64,000 nucleotides of DNA from PALSA-894 sp963828625 (lineage in GTDB: Bacteria; Pseudomonadota; Alphaproteobacteria; Rhizobiales; Xanthobacteraceae). Location: positions 1,054,001-1,118,000 of the forward strand of contig CAWHEX010000011.1 in the NCBI GenBank assembly GCA_963828625.1, in the 5' to 3' direction. This document shows positions 9,602 through 17,333 of the stretch, piece after piece; the stretch's first letter is position 1, and each line of letters begins with the position of its first letter. The notes beneath the pieces are model-generated. The model ran no database searches. It had not been told where the DNA came from and saw only the letters and a list, made by a program, of their open reading frames with translations. The position numbers and the translations under genes were made by a program.

Positions 9602-10533
9602 GCGGCCCCCGCATGCCAGCGCGCGATGCCGCTCACGCTGGCGCCCGCGACCATCTGGGTGTGCACCTTGAGCAGAAGCTCGCTCGCCGGACGGTCGGTG
9701 CGGTGGATGATGAAGCTCCAGCCGAGCCGGTCGGTCTCGGCGCGGATCTCGGCGCGGTGGCGCTCAAGCCGCTTCTGGTAATCCTCGCGCCACGCTTCGG
9801 CGCGGCCGACCGTGATCGAATGCCCGTCCTCCGGATCGATGAACTCGACGCGGCCGGAGAACGGAAACGTCTCCTCGGCGGGATCGACCACCTGCACCAG
9901 ATGGCCGTGCGCGCCGTTCGCCGAGAGTTGCGCGAGCGTGCGGTGCACCTCCTCGATCGGGCTCCACAGGTCGGAGAGCACCAGCACCTCGGATTGCGGC
10001 GCGGGCGCGAATGTCGGCGGCAGGCTCGCGCGCGCGGTCGCGTCGTGCAGGATCGCCTCGGCCATGCGCTCGATGATGTTGCGCGAGGAACTCGGCCGCG
10101 TCAGGCCCGGAATGCCGACGCGCTCGCCGCCTTCGACCAGCACCTCGGCAAGCGCGAACGCCACGACCAGCGCGCGTTCGAGCTTCGTCTCCCACACCAG
10201 CGGCGAGGCGAACACCATCGAGGGCGAACGGTCCGGCCAGATCCACACCGTGTGCGCGGCTTCCCATTCCTGCTCGCGCACATAGAGATGATCGTCGCGC
10301 GCGGAGCGCCGCCAGTCGACGCGCGAAGAAGGCTCGCCCGAGACGAAGCGGCGGAACTGCCAGAAATTCTCGCCCGTGCCGGCGCGGCGGCGGCCGTGCA
10401 GGCCGTGGATCACGGTCGCGGCGACGCGCCGCGATTCAAGGATGAGCCGCGGCATCGTGACCGAAAGCTGCCGCCCCGCGCCGGATGCGCGGCGTGCCGC
10501 TTCGGCCTCGAGGGCGCGATGCTCGGCGTCCAT
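9598..10533 (-). CDS. DUF58 domain protein
   Basis: The 311-aa product starts at ATG 10533, four bases after the MoxR stop. The DUF58 hallmark is present: GENFWQFRRFVSGEPSSRVD followed by WRRSARDDHLYVREQEWE. A degenerate VWA core follows (TVWIWPDRSPSMVF, SEVLVLSDLWSPIEEV). No transmembrane helix is evident, so it probably sits at the cytoplasmic face with MoxR. DUF58 proteins almost always pair with MoxR ATPases, as here. The longer frame to 10605 would overlap moxR and lacks a better start. Confidence 0.9.
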   Translation of the reverse strand: MDAEHRALEAEAARRASGAGRQLSVTMPRLILESRRVAATVIHGLHGRRRAGTGENFWQFRRFVSGEPSSRVDWRRSARDDHLYVREQEWEAAHTVWIWPDRSPSMVFASPLVWETKLERALVVAFALAEVLVEGGERVGIPGLTRPSSSRNIIERMAEAILHDATARASLPPTFAPAPQSEVLVLSDLWSPIEEVHRTLAQLSANGAHGHLVQVVDPAEETFPFSGRVEFIDPEDGHSITVGRAEAWREDYQKRLERHRAEIRAETDRLGWSFIIHRTDRPASELLLKVHTQMVAGASVSGIARWHAGAA

Positions 10534-10537
10534 TCGG

Positions 10538-11539
10538 TTAACCGATGCGCGACTTGAGCTTGGCGACGACCGAAGGGATCGTCTCGCCGTCGGCGCGCGC
10601 CGCAAACGTCAGCGCCATGCGGTGCTTCAGGACCGGCTCGGCCAGTTCGATCACGTCGTCGACCGAGGGCGCGTAGCGTCCGTCGAGCAGCGCGCGGGCG
10701 CGCACCGCGAGCATCAGCGCCTGCGAGGCGCGCGGGCCCGGACCCCAGGCGATCGACTTCGCGGTCTCGCCGCCTTCCGGCCCCGGACGCGCCGAGCGCA
10801 CCAGCGCGAGGATCGCGTCGACCACGGACTCGCCGACCGGCAGGCGCCGCACGAGGCGCTGCGCCGCCATCAGGTCGTCGGCCGTCATCGCGGCCTTCGC
10901 CTTGGTTTCCTCGGCGCCGGTGGTGTCCTTCAGGATCTTCAGCTCCGCCTCGCGGTCCGGATAATCGACGTCGATCTCCATCAGGAAGCGATCGAGCTGC
11001 GCTTCGGGCAACGGATAGGTGCCTTCCTGCTCCAGCGGGTTCTGCGTCGCGAGCACATGGAACGGCGCGGGCAAATCGTGGCGCGCACCCGCGACCGTGA
11101 CGTGATGCTCCTGCATCGCCTGCAAGAGTGCGGACTGCGTGCGCGGCGAGGCGCGGTTGATCTCGTCAGCCATCAGGAGCTGCGCGAACACCGGCCCGGA
11201 GATGAAGCGGAACGAGCGCTTGCCGCCCGGCGACTCTTCCAGCACCTCGGTGCCGAGAATGTCGGAGGGCATCAGGTCGGGCGTGAACTGGATGCGGCGC
11301 GCGTCGAGGCCGAGCGCGATGCCCATCGTTTCGACGAGCTTGGTCTTGGCGAGGCCGGGCACGCCGACCAGCAGCGCGTGGCCGCCAGAGAGCACCGTGA
11401 TCAGCGCGCGGTCGACGACGCGCTCCTGTCCGAAGATGACGGCGCCGATCGCGGCCCTGGCGGCGCGGGCGTGCGCGGCCGTCGTCTCGGCGGCGCGGAC
11501 CACCATGTCTTCGAATTTCTCGAGACCCTCGACCGCCAT
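10538..11539 (-). CDS. MoxR-family AAA+ ATPase
   Basis: The 333-aa product has Walker A GVPGLAKTKL, Walker B LLMADEINRASPRTQSALL, and the typical MoxR sequences MQEHHVTVAG and ATQNPLEQEGTYPLPEAQLD. The lid domain follows (IAWGPGPRASQALMLAVRAR). ATG 11539 is chosen because GGAG stands at proper spacing; an upstream in-frame start at 11572 would add a non-conserved leader. MoxR proteins act as chaperones that remodel VWA-domain partners, and three such candidates lie downstream on the same strand. It is the first gene of the operon. Confidence 0.93.
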   Translation of the reverse strand: MAVEGLEKFEDMVVRAAETTAAHARAARAAIGAVIFGQERVVDRALITVLSGGHALLVGVPGLAKTKLVETMGIALGLDARRIQFTPDLMPSDILGTEVLEESPGGKRSFRFISGPVFAQLLMADEINRASPRTQSALLQAMQEHHVTVAGARHDLPAPFHVLATQNPLEQEGTYPLPEAQLDRFLMEIDVDYPDREAELKILKDTTGAEETKAKAAMTADDLMAAQRLVRRLPVGESVVDAILALVRSARPGPEGGETAKSIAWGPGPRASQALMLAVRARALLDGRYAPSVDDVIELAEPVLKHRMALTFAARADGETIPSVVAKLKSRIG

Positions 11540-11811
11540 GACAGCTCCTGTCCGTTTTGTTCTGGTGACCATCTACGCAGCCTCGGGGGACTTTGCCGAG
11601 CCTCTTGCCTCGAAACGATGCAAGCATCGCGCCACGCGCACGATGCGCCCCCGCGCTGATTCTCCTATCCGCTTGGAGTCTACGCTATTTTTCGGCTCCC
11701 GCGATTCCCGTATGCACAATCACGTTCGCGCGAGCACGTCAGCGGATTCTGGTACCGTAGGCTTTGGACAATGGCCAAATCATGAGCAAGTTGAAGGGCA
11801 AGTTGTCGCCC

Positions 11812-12401
11812 ATGGCTGACGCAAAGACAGGGCTCGACGCGATCGCGGGCGCAGTGACGCAGGCGGGCAAGAAGGGGCCGCCGCCCGTGCATTTGTGGAA
11901 CCCGCCGTTCTGCGGCGACCTCGACATGCGCATCGCCGCGGACGGCACCTGGTTCTATCTGAAAACGCCAATCGGCCGGCACGCGCTGGTGAAGCTGTTT
12001 TCTTCCGTGCTCTGGCGCGAAGGCGCGAAGTATTTCCTCAAGACGCCGGTCGAGAAGGTCGGCATCACGGTCGACGATGCGCCGTTCACGGCGGTCGAGA
12101 TGAAGACAGGAGGGCGAGGGCGCGGCGCGCACGCTTTCGTTCCGCACCAACGCGGACGACTGGGTGACGTGCGGCGAAGGCCATGCGCTGCGCTTCGAGC
12201 CCGAGGAAGAAACCGGCGGGCTCAAGCCGTATCTGCATGTGCGGCGCGACCTGTGGGCGCTGGTCACGCGCGCGCTGTTCTACGATCTGGTCGAACTCGG
12301 CGAGGAGCGCGACGTCGCGGGCCGCCGCATGTTCGGCGTCGCGTCGGGCGGCGCATTCTACGCGATGGCGCCGGCCGACACGCTGAAGGGATCTGCGCTG
12401 A
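11812..12401 (+). CDS. DUF1285 protein (frameshifted; appears fused to the NUDIX gene)
   Basis: The frame from ATG 11812 reads MADAKTGLDAIAGAV, then LWNPPFCGDLDMRIAADG and PIGRHALVKLFSSVLWREG, typical of DUF1285. An extra base near 12108 shifts it; the next frame continues EGEGAARTLSFRTNADDWVT and LKPYLHVRRDLWALVTRALF. That second frame runs on without a stop into the NUDIX protein. Removing one G near 12388 gives LKDLR and a TGA at 12399-12401 that overlaps the NUDIX ATG (TGATG). With both corrections the protein is 195 aa, the usual length. ATG 11782 is an alternative start. Function unknown. Confidence 0.75.
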
Positions 12402-13060
12402 TGGACGCGTCGAAGCCGCCGCTCATCGTCGGGCGCGATTTCTTCGAACGCGCAAAGGCGCGGCTCACGCTCGACGTGCCGGCAGCACTCACCGATCTCA
12501 CACTGACCGATTTCCCGCGCGGCGATCTCGACCGCGATCCGGCCGCGTGGGATGAGGCGGGCGTAAAGGCGACGCGCCCTGCCGCCGTGCTGGTGGGCGT
12601 GGTCGATCACGCCGAGCCCGGCGTGCTGCTCACCATGCGCACCTCGGACCTGCCGAGCCACGCCAACCAGATCGCATTTCCCGGCGGCAAGATCGATCCG
12701 GGCGATGCGACGCCGCTCGCCGCCGCCTTGCGCGAGGCCGACGAGGAGATCGGGCTTGACGCCGCGCTGATCGAGCCCATCGGCTATCTCGATCTCTATC
12801 TTACCTTCACGGGCTTCCGCATCCTTCCCGTGGTCGCGCGCGTGATCCCGAGCTACGAGCTGACGGTCAATGCGTCCGAGGTCGCCGACGCGTTCGAGGT
12901 GCCGCTTGCGTTCGTGATGGACGAGGCGAACCACGCGCGCAAAAGCCGCGACTGGAAGGGCGTCACGCGCCACTATTACGAAATGCCGTTCGGCGAGCGC
13001 TATATCTGGGGCGTGACGGCGGGGATTTTGCGGAATTTGTATGAGAAGATTTATGGGTGA
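12401..13060 (+). CDS. NUDIX hydrolase, CoA-pyrophosphatase type (NudL-like)
   Basis: The 219-aa product begins at ATG 12401. The NUDIX box reads GGKIDPGDATPLAAALREAD then EEIGL, with the REAxEE core intact and Asp in place of the first Glu, as in many CoA pyrophosphatases. The family segment PSHANQIAFPGGKID (LLL..R..H.GQ..FPGG type) precedes it. It is predicted to hydrolyse CoA or related nucleoside diphosphate derivatives with Mg2+. It probably forms an operon with DUF1285, a pairing common in Rhizobiales. It would be read as a DUF1285 fusion if the upstream indel is not recognised. Confidence 0.85.
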   Translation: MDASKPPLIVGRDFFERAKARLTLDVPAALTDLTLTDFPRGDLDRDPAAWDEAGVKATRPAAVLVGVVDHAEPGVLLTMRTSDLPSHANQIAFPGGKIDPGDATPLAAALREADEEIGLDAALIEPIGYLDLYLTFTGFRILPVVARVIPSYELTVNASEVADAFEVPLAFVMDEANHARKSRDWKGVTRHYYEMPFGERYIWGVTAGILRNLYEKIYG

Positions 13061-13083
13061 GGGCGCGCGCTGATCGGACGGCT

Positions 13084-13147
13084 TTCTCTCCCTCGCCCCG
13101 CGAAGCGGGCGAGAGGGTGCCGAGCGAATGCGAGGCGGGTGAGGGGC
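13084..13147. repeat. Intergenic palindromic repeat (Rhizobiales CTCTCCC type), copy 1
   Basis: CTCTCCCTCGCCCCGCGAAG begins a hairpin (CTCGCCC...GGGCGAG) followed by a GCGAATGCGAGGCGGGTGAGGGGC half. The layout matches dispersed hairpin repeats found between genes in many Rhizobiales. A related copy in opposite orientation lies at 14075-14137, so the two bracket the DUF2441-like and DUF559 genes. Confidence 0.7.
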
Positions 13148-13239
13148 AAGTCAGCCACCTGCCGTGCGCGTCAGTCCGTCGGGCACAGAGAAACGATCTT
13201 CACTGCGCTTCTGATCAAGACTTCTCTCGCACCCTTGGC

Positions 13240-13643
13240 TTACGGACCCAATATTGTATCGCGCCCTGCGAAATCGAATCCGATAAACGCCCCTGTCTGT
13301 TCTTGGCTGATGACGTCGTAGTCTCCGATAAATGTGCGTGCTTTTCTGTCTACGGGCCTCACCCTGTAGACGCTTGACCCTTGCCGAAATTTGGTACGAA
13401 AATTAATAGCGTCTTCCAGCGTGAGGCACGCGAACACGCAGTGAAATCTTGACGGTGCCTTGCGTCTGGTCCTTCGACGCGTTGCTTCGAGTGCGGCTAT
13501 CCCACATCAAGATTATTGCGTCTTTGTGACTGTCGATTTGTCGTCCGTCGGCTGCAAACTGACGAACCTGTCGGCCCCATGATCCAGGCTCGACAACAGA
13601 ACTCGTTCACGAGACCGGTCGGCGCTACATGGTAATATTCCAT
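13240..13643 (-). CDS. DUF2441-like protein, broken by two extra bases
   Basis: No single frame covers this gene. From ATG 13643, preceded by AAGAAGGAAG, it reads MEYYHVAPTGLVNEFC. After dropping one T of TGTTGTC it reads VEPGSWGRQVRQFAADGRQI then DSHKDAIILMW. After dropping one T near 13503 it reads EAALEATRRRTRRK, then PSRFHCVFACLTLEDAINFR to the TAA at 13240. The corrected length is exactly 133 aa. PSRF-x-x-x-FA-x-x-x-LEDA-x-x-FR resembles, by recall, the DUF2441 family of unknown function. GC is visibly lower than the surroundings, which suggests acquisition by transfer. Confidence 0.55.
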
Positions 13644-13723
13644 CGTCGCTTCCTTCTTTAGGACGCGTCGCTAGTAGCAGATTAATGTCTTGGGCAATTT
13701 GCATTGGATGAGCAGGGTGGGCA

Positions 13724-14071
13724 ATGCGCGGCCCGGATAGAAAAACTGTCCCCATCGAACGCAAGCTGCGCGGCGCGCAGACCGACGCGGAGCGCAAGCT
13801 GTGGTTCGCGTTACGGGACCGGCGGCTCGATGGGTTCAAATTCGTGCGGCAAGAGGCGATTGGTTCTTTCGTCGTGGACTTCGTCTGTCGCGAGCAGAAG
13901 TTGATCGTCGAGGTCGATGGCGGGCAGCATTCTGAAAGCACCAAGGATGCCGCACGCGATGCTCAGCTTGTGCGCGAGGGCTATCGCGTGATGCGGTTCT
14001 GGAACAACGACGTGTTGGGCAATCGCGAAGGGGTGCTGGAGACGATCCTCGCCGCACTTCGTGCCGAGTAG
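13724..14071 (+). CDS. DUF559 (Vsr/endonuclease-fold) protein
   Basis: The 115-aa product reads from ATG 13724: ERKLRGAQTDAERKLWFALR, then FKFVRQEAIGSFVVDFVCRE, KLIVEVDGGQHSES, and YRVMRFWNNDVLGNREGVLE. The acidic/VDGGQH and RFWNNDV motifs define DUF559, a PD-(D/E)XK-like fold related to very-short-patch repair endonucleases. These are usually solitary genes of unproven function that spread horizontally. It sits between inverted hairpin repeats. An antisense frame at 13513-13944 overlaps it and was rejected. Confidence 0.9.
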   Translation: MRGPDRKTVPIERKLRGAQTDAERKLWFALRDRRLDGFKFVRQEAIGSFVVDFVCREQKLIVEVDGGQHSESTKDAARDAQLVREGYRVMRFWNNDVLGNREGVLETILAALRAE

Positions 14072-14074
14072 CGT

Positions 14075-14137
14075 TTGCCCCTCACCCGGCGCGACGCGCG
14101 ACGTCGCGCCACCCTCTCCCCGTGAAACGGGGAGAGG
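14075..14137. repeat. Intergenic palindromic repeat, copy 2 (inverted relative to copy 1)
   Basis: CCCCTCACCCGGCGCGACGC leads into GCGCGACGCGCGACGTCGCGC pairing and then CCCTCTCCCCGTGAAACGGG-GAGAGG, a perfect CTCTCCCCGT/ACGGGGAGAG hairpin. It starts four bases after the DUF559 stop. Its two halves match copy 1 at 13084-13147 in reverse order. Confidence 0.75.
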
Positions 14138-14259
14138 AAAAGAGGAGCGCGTTGCGCGGCCAGCGAACAAATCGACCGCGCGTCGACGCACGCTTGACTC
14201 AATCCCATAGCAGGAATATATACCACTTTACCTTGCTCGTTGAGGGGCGTCACCGGTGA

Positions 14260-14720
14260 CGTTCGGATGATGGAGCAAGCGGAAGGTGCGGCCGGAGATC
14301 GGGCCGGGCCTTCCGGGCGGACCAGTGGTCCGCTTGTGCGGCGCCTGCGCGTTCGGCTTCGTCAGCCGGGCACCCGGGCGGCTTCGGGACCCGCCCTGGG
14401 GGTACTACGGCCCCTGCGCGAGGAGCTCGCTGCATGGGGACGCGCGCCAATGCGCGTCTCAGGAAGCGCGGACCGGAGCCGAAAAATGCCGCCAGTGGAG
14501 CGCCGGGAGGCGCGCGTCTCCGATCGCAAGGAGGCGCGGCACCTCAAGGTGCCGGGTGGCTTCGCCGGCCGCCCACGGGGTTTCGCAGGCCCCGGCGTTT
14601 CCCGGCGCTCCGCTCCCCTCGTTTCGGGAGCGAAAGGAATGCCCCCAAACCCGGGCGCATCGCGCCGCGGGAAGGGGAACCCATGTTTTTTCGCAAGCCA
14701 ATGAACCATTTACCCGACTC
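14260..14720. repeat. Highly structured GC-rich non-coding element (candidate dispersed repeat or structured RNA)
   Basis: There is no credible gene between 14072 and 14826; frames in all directions are Arg/Pro/Gly-rich and mutually overlapping. The stretch contains many perfect short hairpins: GCGGACCA-G-TGGTCCGC (14317-14333), GGCACCT-CA-AGGTGCC (14538-14553), CGCTCCC...GGGAGCG (14611-14632), and several TTCG-type loops. Conceptual peptides from the minus strand (for example FGGIPFAPETRGAERRETPG) resemble, by recall only, spurious ORFs annotated in many Bradyrhizobiaceae genomes, as expected for a conserved dispersed element. Function and exact ends are unknown. Confidence 0.45.
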
Positions 14721-14826
14721 GTGCGACTCATGACCGGGAAGGGGGCGCGTTCAGCGCCGCCACGGATTCGCCATCCGGCTCGCATCAATGTGCGTCCGGG
14801 TGGGGAAAATGTTCGGGAAGGGCGCG

Positions 14827-16165
14827 ATGCGACTCCGCACAATTCTGCTTGCCTCCACGCTCGGCCTCATCGTTTCGCCGGCGCTCGCGCAGCCCGCCGC
14901 GCCCGGAGCCGCCGCGCAGGCGGTGCCCGTGCCGCAGGCCAAGCCCGTGAAGCGCGGCGTCGCGAGCTTCTGGACCTCGGCCGAGCCGACCTTCGACGAA
15001 CGCACCTACGACCGCATCAACGCCGCGATGCTCTCCTATTCGGCGATCGAAGTGCGCGGCGGCTGGCCGATGGTCGCCAAGCTCAATCTCGCGCCCGGCG
15101 CGTCCGGCCCGGATGTCGAACGGCTGCGCCAGCGCCTCGCCATCACGGACGACCTGCCGGCCGAAGTCGCCGACGGCGATGCCTACGACACGATGCTGAC
15201 CGAAGCCGTGAAGCGCTTCCAGGCGCGCCACGGCCTGCCCGAGACCGGCTCGGTCGGCCCGCAGACCATCGAGGCGCTGAACGTTCCGGTGAAGACGCGC
15301 ATCCGCCAGCTCGCGGCCTCGCTCGACCGGCTGCACGGCATGGGCTTCACGTTCGGCCAGCGCTACGTGGTGGTGAACATTCCGGCCGCGGTCGCGGAAG
15401 CGGTCGACGACGGCAAGGTGACGCGGCGCTACGTGACGGTGGTCGGCAAGGTCGATCGCCCGTCGCCGACGCTCACCACGCAGATCACCGCGGTCAATCT
15501 CAATCCGACCTGGACGGTGCCGCTGTCGATCCTGAAGAAGGACATCGCGGCGAAGATGCGCAAGGACCCGGGCTACGTCTCGCGCATGAAGATGCGCGTG
15601 CTCGACGGGTCGGGCAACGAACTCGATCCGCGTTCGGTCGACTGGTCGTCGGAGCGCACGCCGAACTTCACGGTCCGGCAGGATCTCGGGCGAGGGCAAT
15701 GCGCTCGGCAACCTGCGCATCGACATGCCGAACCCGCACTCGGTCTACATGCACGACACCAACCACCGCGAAGGCTTCTCGGCGGACTATCGCTTCCAGT
15801 CCTCGGGCTGCACGCGCGTGCACGACGTGCGCGACTTCGCGGCGTGGATCCTGAAGGACAATCCGAACTGGACCCGCAAGGACATCGATGCCGAGATCGC
15901 GACGGGCAAGCGCACCACCGTGAAGCTCGCGCGCGGCATTCCGGTCGCGTGGATCTATCTCACCGGCTGGGCGAGCCCGGACGGCACGATCAATTTCCGC
16001 AACGACGTGTACGGCCTCGATCCCAAGCCCGCGAACCAGTTCATGGTGCAGGTCGATCGCCCGGCGCGGGTCGCCTCGGCGGCGCGCGCGTCCGGCTTCG
16101 TGCTCCAGTCGGGCAGCGAGACGCCGCTGACGTTCAAGCCGGTGTCGTACCTCGACAGCCGGTAG
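14827..16165 (+). CDS. L,D-transpeptidase (YcbB type) with peptidoglycan-binding domain; one frameshift
   Basis: A Sec signal peptide (MRLRTILLASTLGLIVSPALAQ) starts at ATG 14827, with GGGAAGG upstream. A peptidoglycan-binding domain follows (SGPDVERLRQRLAITDD, AVKRFQARHGLPETGSVGPQ), then the YkuD catalytic domain. The frame breaks at one extra G near 15690. The second part reads NPHSVYMHDTNHREGFS and SSGCTRVHDVRDFAAWIL, where the Cys of SSGCTRVHD is the nucleophile. The corrected length is 445 aa. It would form 3-3 crosslinks in periplasmic peptidoglycan or attach proteins to it. Two tiny FPASDPP genes follow on the same strand. Confidence 0.88.
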
Positions 16166-16227
16166 GGAACCCGGAGGGAACTTTTTCGCGGATCGGGGCG
16201 TTTTCCGGGCTCAGCCAGGAGAACGAC

Positions 16228-16428
16228 ATGGACAAGGCAGACCCGACCAAGACGCGCGGCGGCGACCCGGACGGGGCGCGTGTGCCGCCGAAGGCCAAGT
16301 CCGAGGACAAGGAAGAAAAGCTCCTTGGCGACGAGCTGGACGACAGTTTCCCGGCCTCCGATCCGCCGTCGAGCACGCAGCCGACCAAGCCCGAGCCGCC
16401 CGCGCCGAAGCCGCGCAAACCGGATTGA
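16228..16428 (+). CDS. Small acidic protein with FPASDPP motif (paralogue 1)
   Basis: The 66-aa product starts at ATG 16228, with AGGAGA seven bases before it. The sequence is charged and Pro-rich with no hydrophobic segment. The central motif LDDSFPASDPPSSTQP matches the next gene's LEDTFPASDPPAATQP. By recall, proteins with (D/E)-(S/T)-FPASDPP occur widely in Rhizobiales without an assigned function. The C-terminus is PEPPAPKPRKPD, likely disordered. It lies 63 bp downstream of the L,D-transpeptidase. Confidence 0.7.
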   Translation: MDKADPTKTRGGDPDGARVPPKAKSEDKEEKLLGDELDDSFPASDPPSSTQPTKPEPPAPKPRKPD

Positions 16429-16472
16429 TCCGGCCGCTCCGCGCACCCATCTGTTGAGCGATGGAGGCGCGC

Positions 16473-16631
16473 ATGAACGGCAAGCAGGCGAAGCCCGTCC
16501 CCGGCGACCTGACCGGGGAAGAGGTGAACGAGGAGCTTGAGGAAGGACTCGAAGACACCTTCCCGGCCTCCGACCCCCCGGCCGCCACCCAGCCGGTGCA
16601 CAAGCCGCAGAAAAAGCAGCGCGACAAATAA
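16473..16631 (+). CDS. Small acidic protein with FPASDPP motif (paralogue 2)
   Basis: The 52-aa product starts at ATG 16473, with GGAGG eight bases upstream. It reads MNGKQAKPVPGDLTGEEVNE, then ELEEGLEDTFPASDPPA and a basic tail ending KKQRDK. It shares the L-(E/D)-(D)-(S/T)-FPASDPP core with the gene just upstream, so this is a tandem duplication of a tiny gene. Net charge is split: acidic middle, basic end. No enzymatic or membrane features are visible. Confidence 0.7.
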   Translation: MNGKQAKPVPGDLTGEEVNEELEEGLEDTFPASDPPAATQPVHKPQKKQRDK

Positions 16632-16632
16632 C

Positions 16633-17241
16633 GTGGCGCTGCAAAACCGCGTCACGCCGTTCGGCGAGCTGATCGCGACGCCCGCGCGCGGCACGATGTA
16701 CGGCAATCGCGGCGGGAAATTTCATCGCGACGATCAGACGCTGGGCGCGCGCCGCTGGGCCTCGCGGCAATGGATCTGCTGCGTGCTTTCGTTCAAGGGG
16801 CGGCGGCATCCGGTCTGGCGCGAACGCTACACGGGGCTCTTTTTTCTCGACGAGGTGACGGCGCTCGCCGCCGGCCACCGCCCGTGCTTCGAATGCCGCC
16901 GCGCCGACGCGAATGCGTTCGCGGAAAAGTGGGCGGAGACGAAGAACTCAGATTTTCCCTACGTCGACGAGATGGATCGCGTGTTGCAGGCCGAACGGCT
17001 CGACGGCCGCAAGAAGCGCACGCACGAGGCGCGTTTCGAGAATTTGCCCGACGGCGCGTTCGTGGCACGCGACGATATCGCCTGCGCGGTGCGCGGCGCA
17101 CATCTGCTGCGCTGGAGCGAGAACGGTTACGTGGAAAAAATCGCGCGCCCGCGTGGCGCCGCAAATGTCCTTACGCCGCCAAGCATCGTTGGCGTGCTGT
17201 CAGCCGGCTACAAGCCGCAATGGCATCCGAGTGCGCAATAA
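16633..17241 (+). CDS. Conserved protein of unknown function with CxxC motif
   Basis: The 202-aa product starts at GTG 16633, one base after the previous stop. Conserved-looking blocks are TPFGELIATPARGTMYGNRG, RRWASRQWICCVLSFKGRR, GLFFLDEVTALAAGHRPCFE then CRRADANAF, and HLLRWSENGYVEKIARP. The RPC-x-x-CRRAD segment may bind a metal or form a small zinc knuckle. By recall, homologues are annotated as hypothetical proteins in actinobacteria and Rhizobiales. No transmembrane segments or signal. It is probably translationally coupled to the FPASDPP gene. Confidence 0.7.
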   Translation: MALQNRVTPFGELIATPARGTMYGNRGGKFHRDDQTLGARRWASRQWICCVLSFKGRRHPVWRERYTGLFFLDEVTALAAGHRPCFECRRADANAFAEKWAETKNSDFPYVDEMDRVLQAERLDGRKKRTHEARFENLPDGAFVARDDIACAVRGAHLLRWSENGYVEKIARPRGAANVLTPPSIVGVLSAGYKPQWHPSAQ

Positions 17242-17255
17242 TGCTCCTTCCGCTC

Positions 17256-17321
17256 GTCCCCGCGAAAGCGGGGACCCAGAGCCAAGCAAAGAAAGAACTG
17301 GATGCCCGCCTTCGCGGGCAT
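17256..17321. repeat. Intergenic double-hairpin repeat
   Basis: Two hairpins are separated by 26 bases: GTCCCCGC-GAAA-GCGGGGAC (17256-17275) and ATGCCCGC-CTTC-GCGGGCAT (17302-17321). This is the CCCGCGAAAGCGGG...CTGGATGCCCGC arrangement common between genes in Bradyrhizobium and relatives. It sits between two converging genes. Confidence 0.8.
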
Positions 17322-17333
17322 GAGCGGAGAGAG

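Noticed and set aside
13513..13944. 143-aa minus-strand frame
   Set aside because: It overlaps DUF559 antisense and only partly shares the DUF2441-like region in the wrong frame.
14362..14709. 115-aa minus-strand ORF in the structured element
   Set aside because: Likely a spurious ORF through a repeat; no ribosome-binding site and the peptide tracks hairpin sequence.
14286..15854. 522-aa plus-strand frame over the structured element and L,D-transpeptidase
   Set aside because: Out of frame with the transpeptidase and Arg/Ala-rich; no start signal or homology.
17256..17321. Double hairpin as a transcription terminator
   Set aside because: Stems are strong but lack U-tracts on either strand; the pattern fits a dispersed intergenic repeat better.
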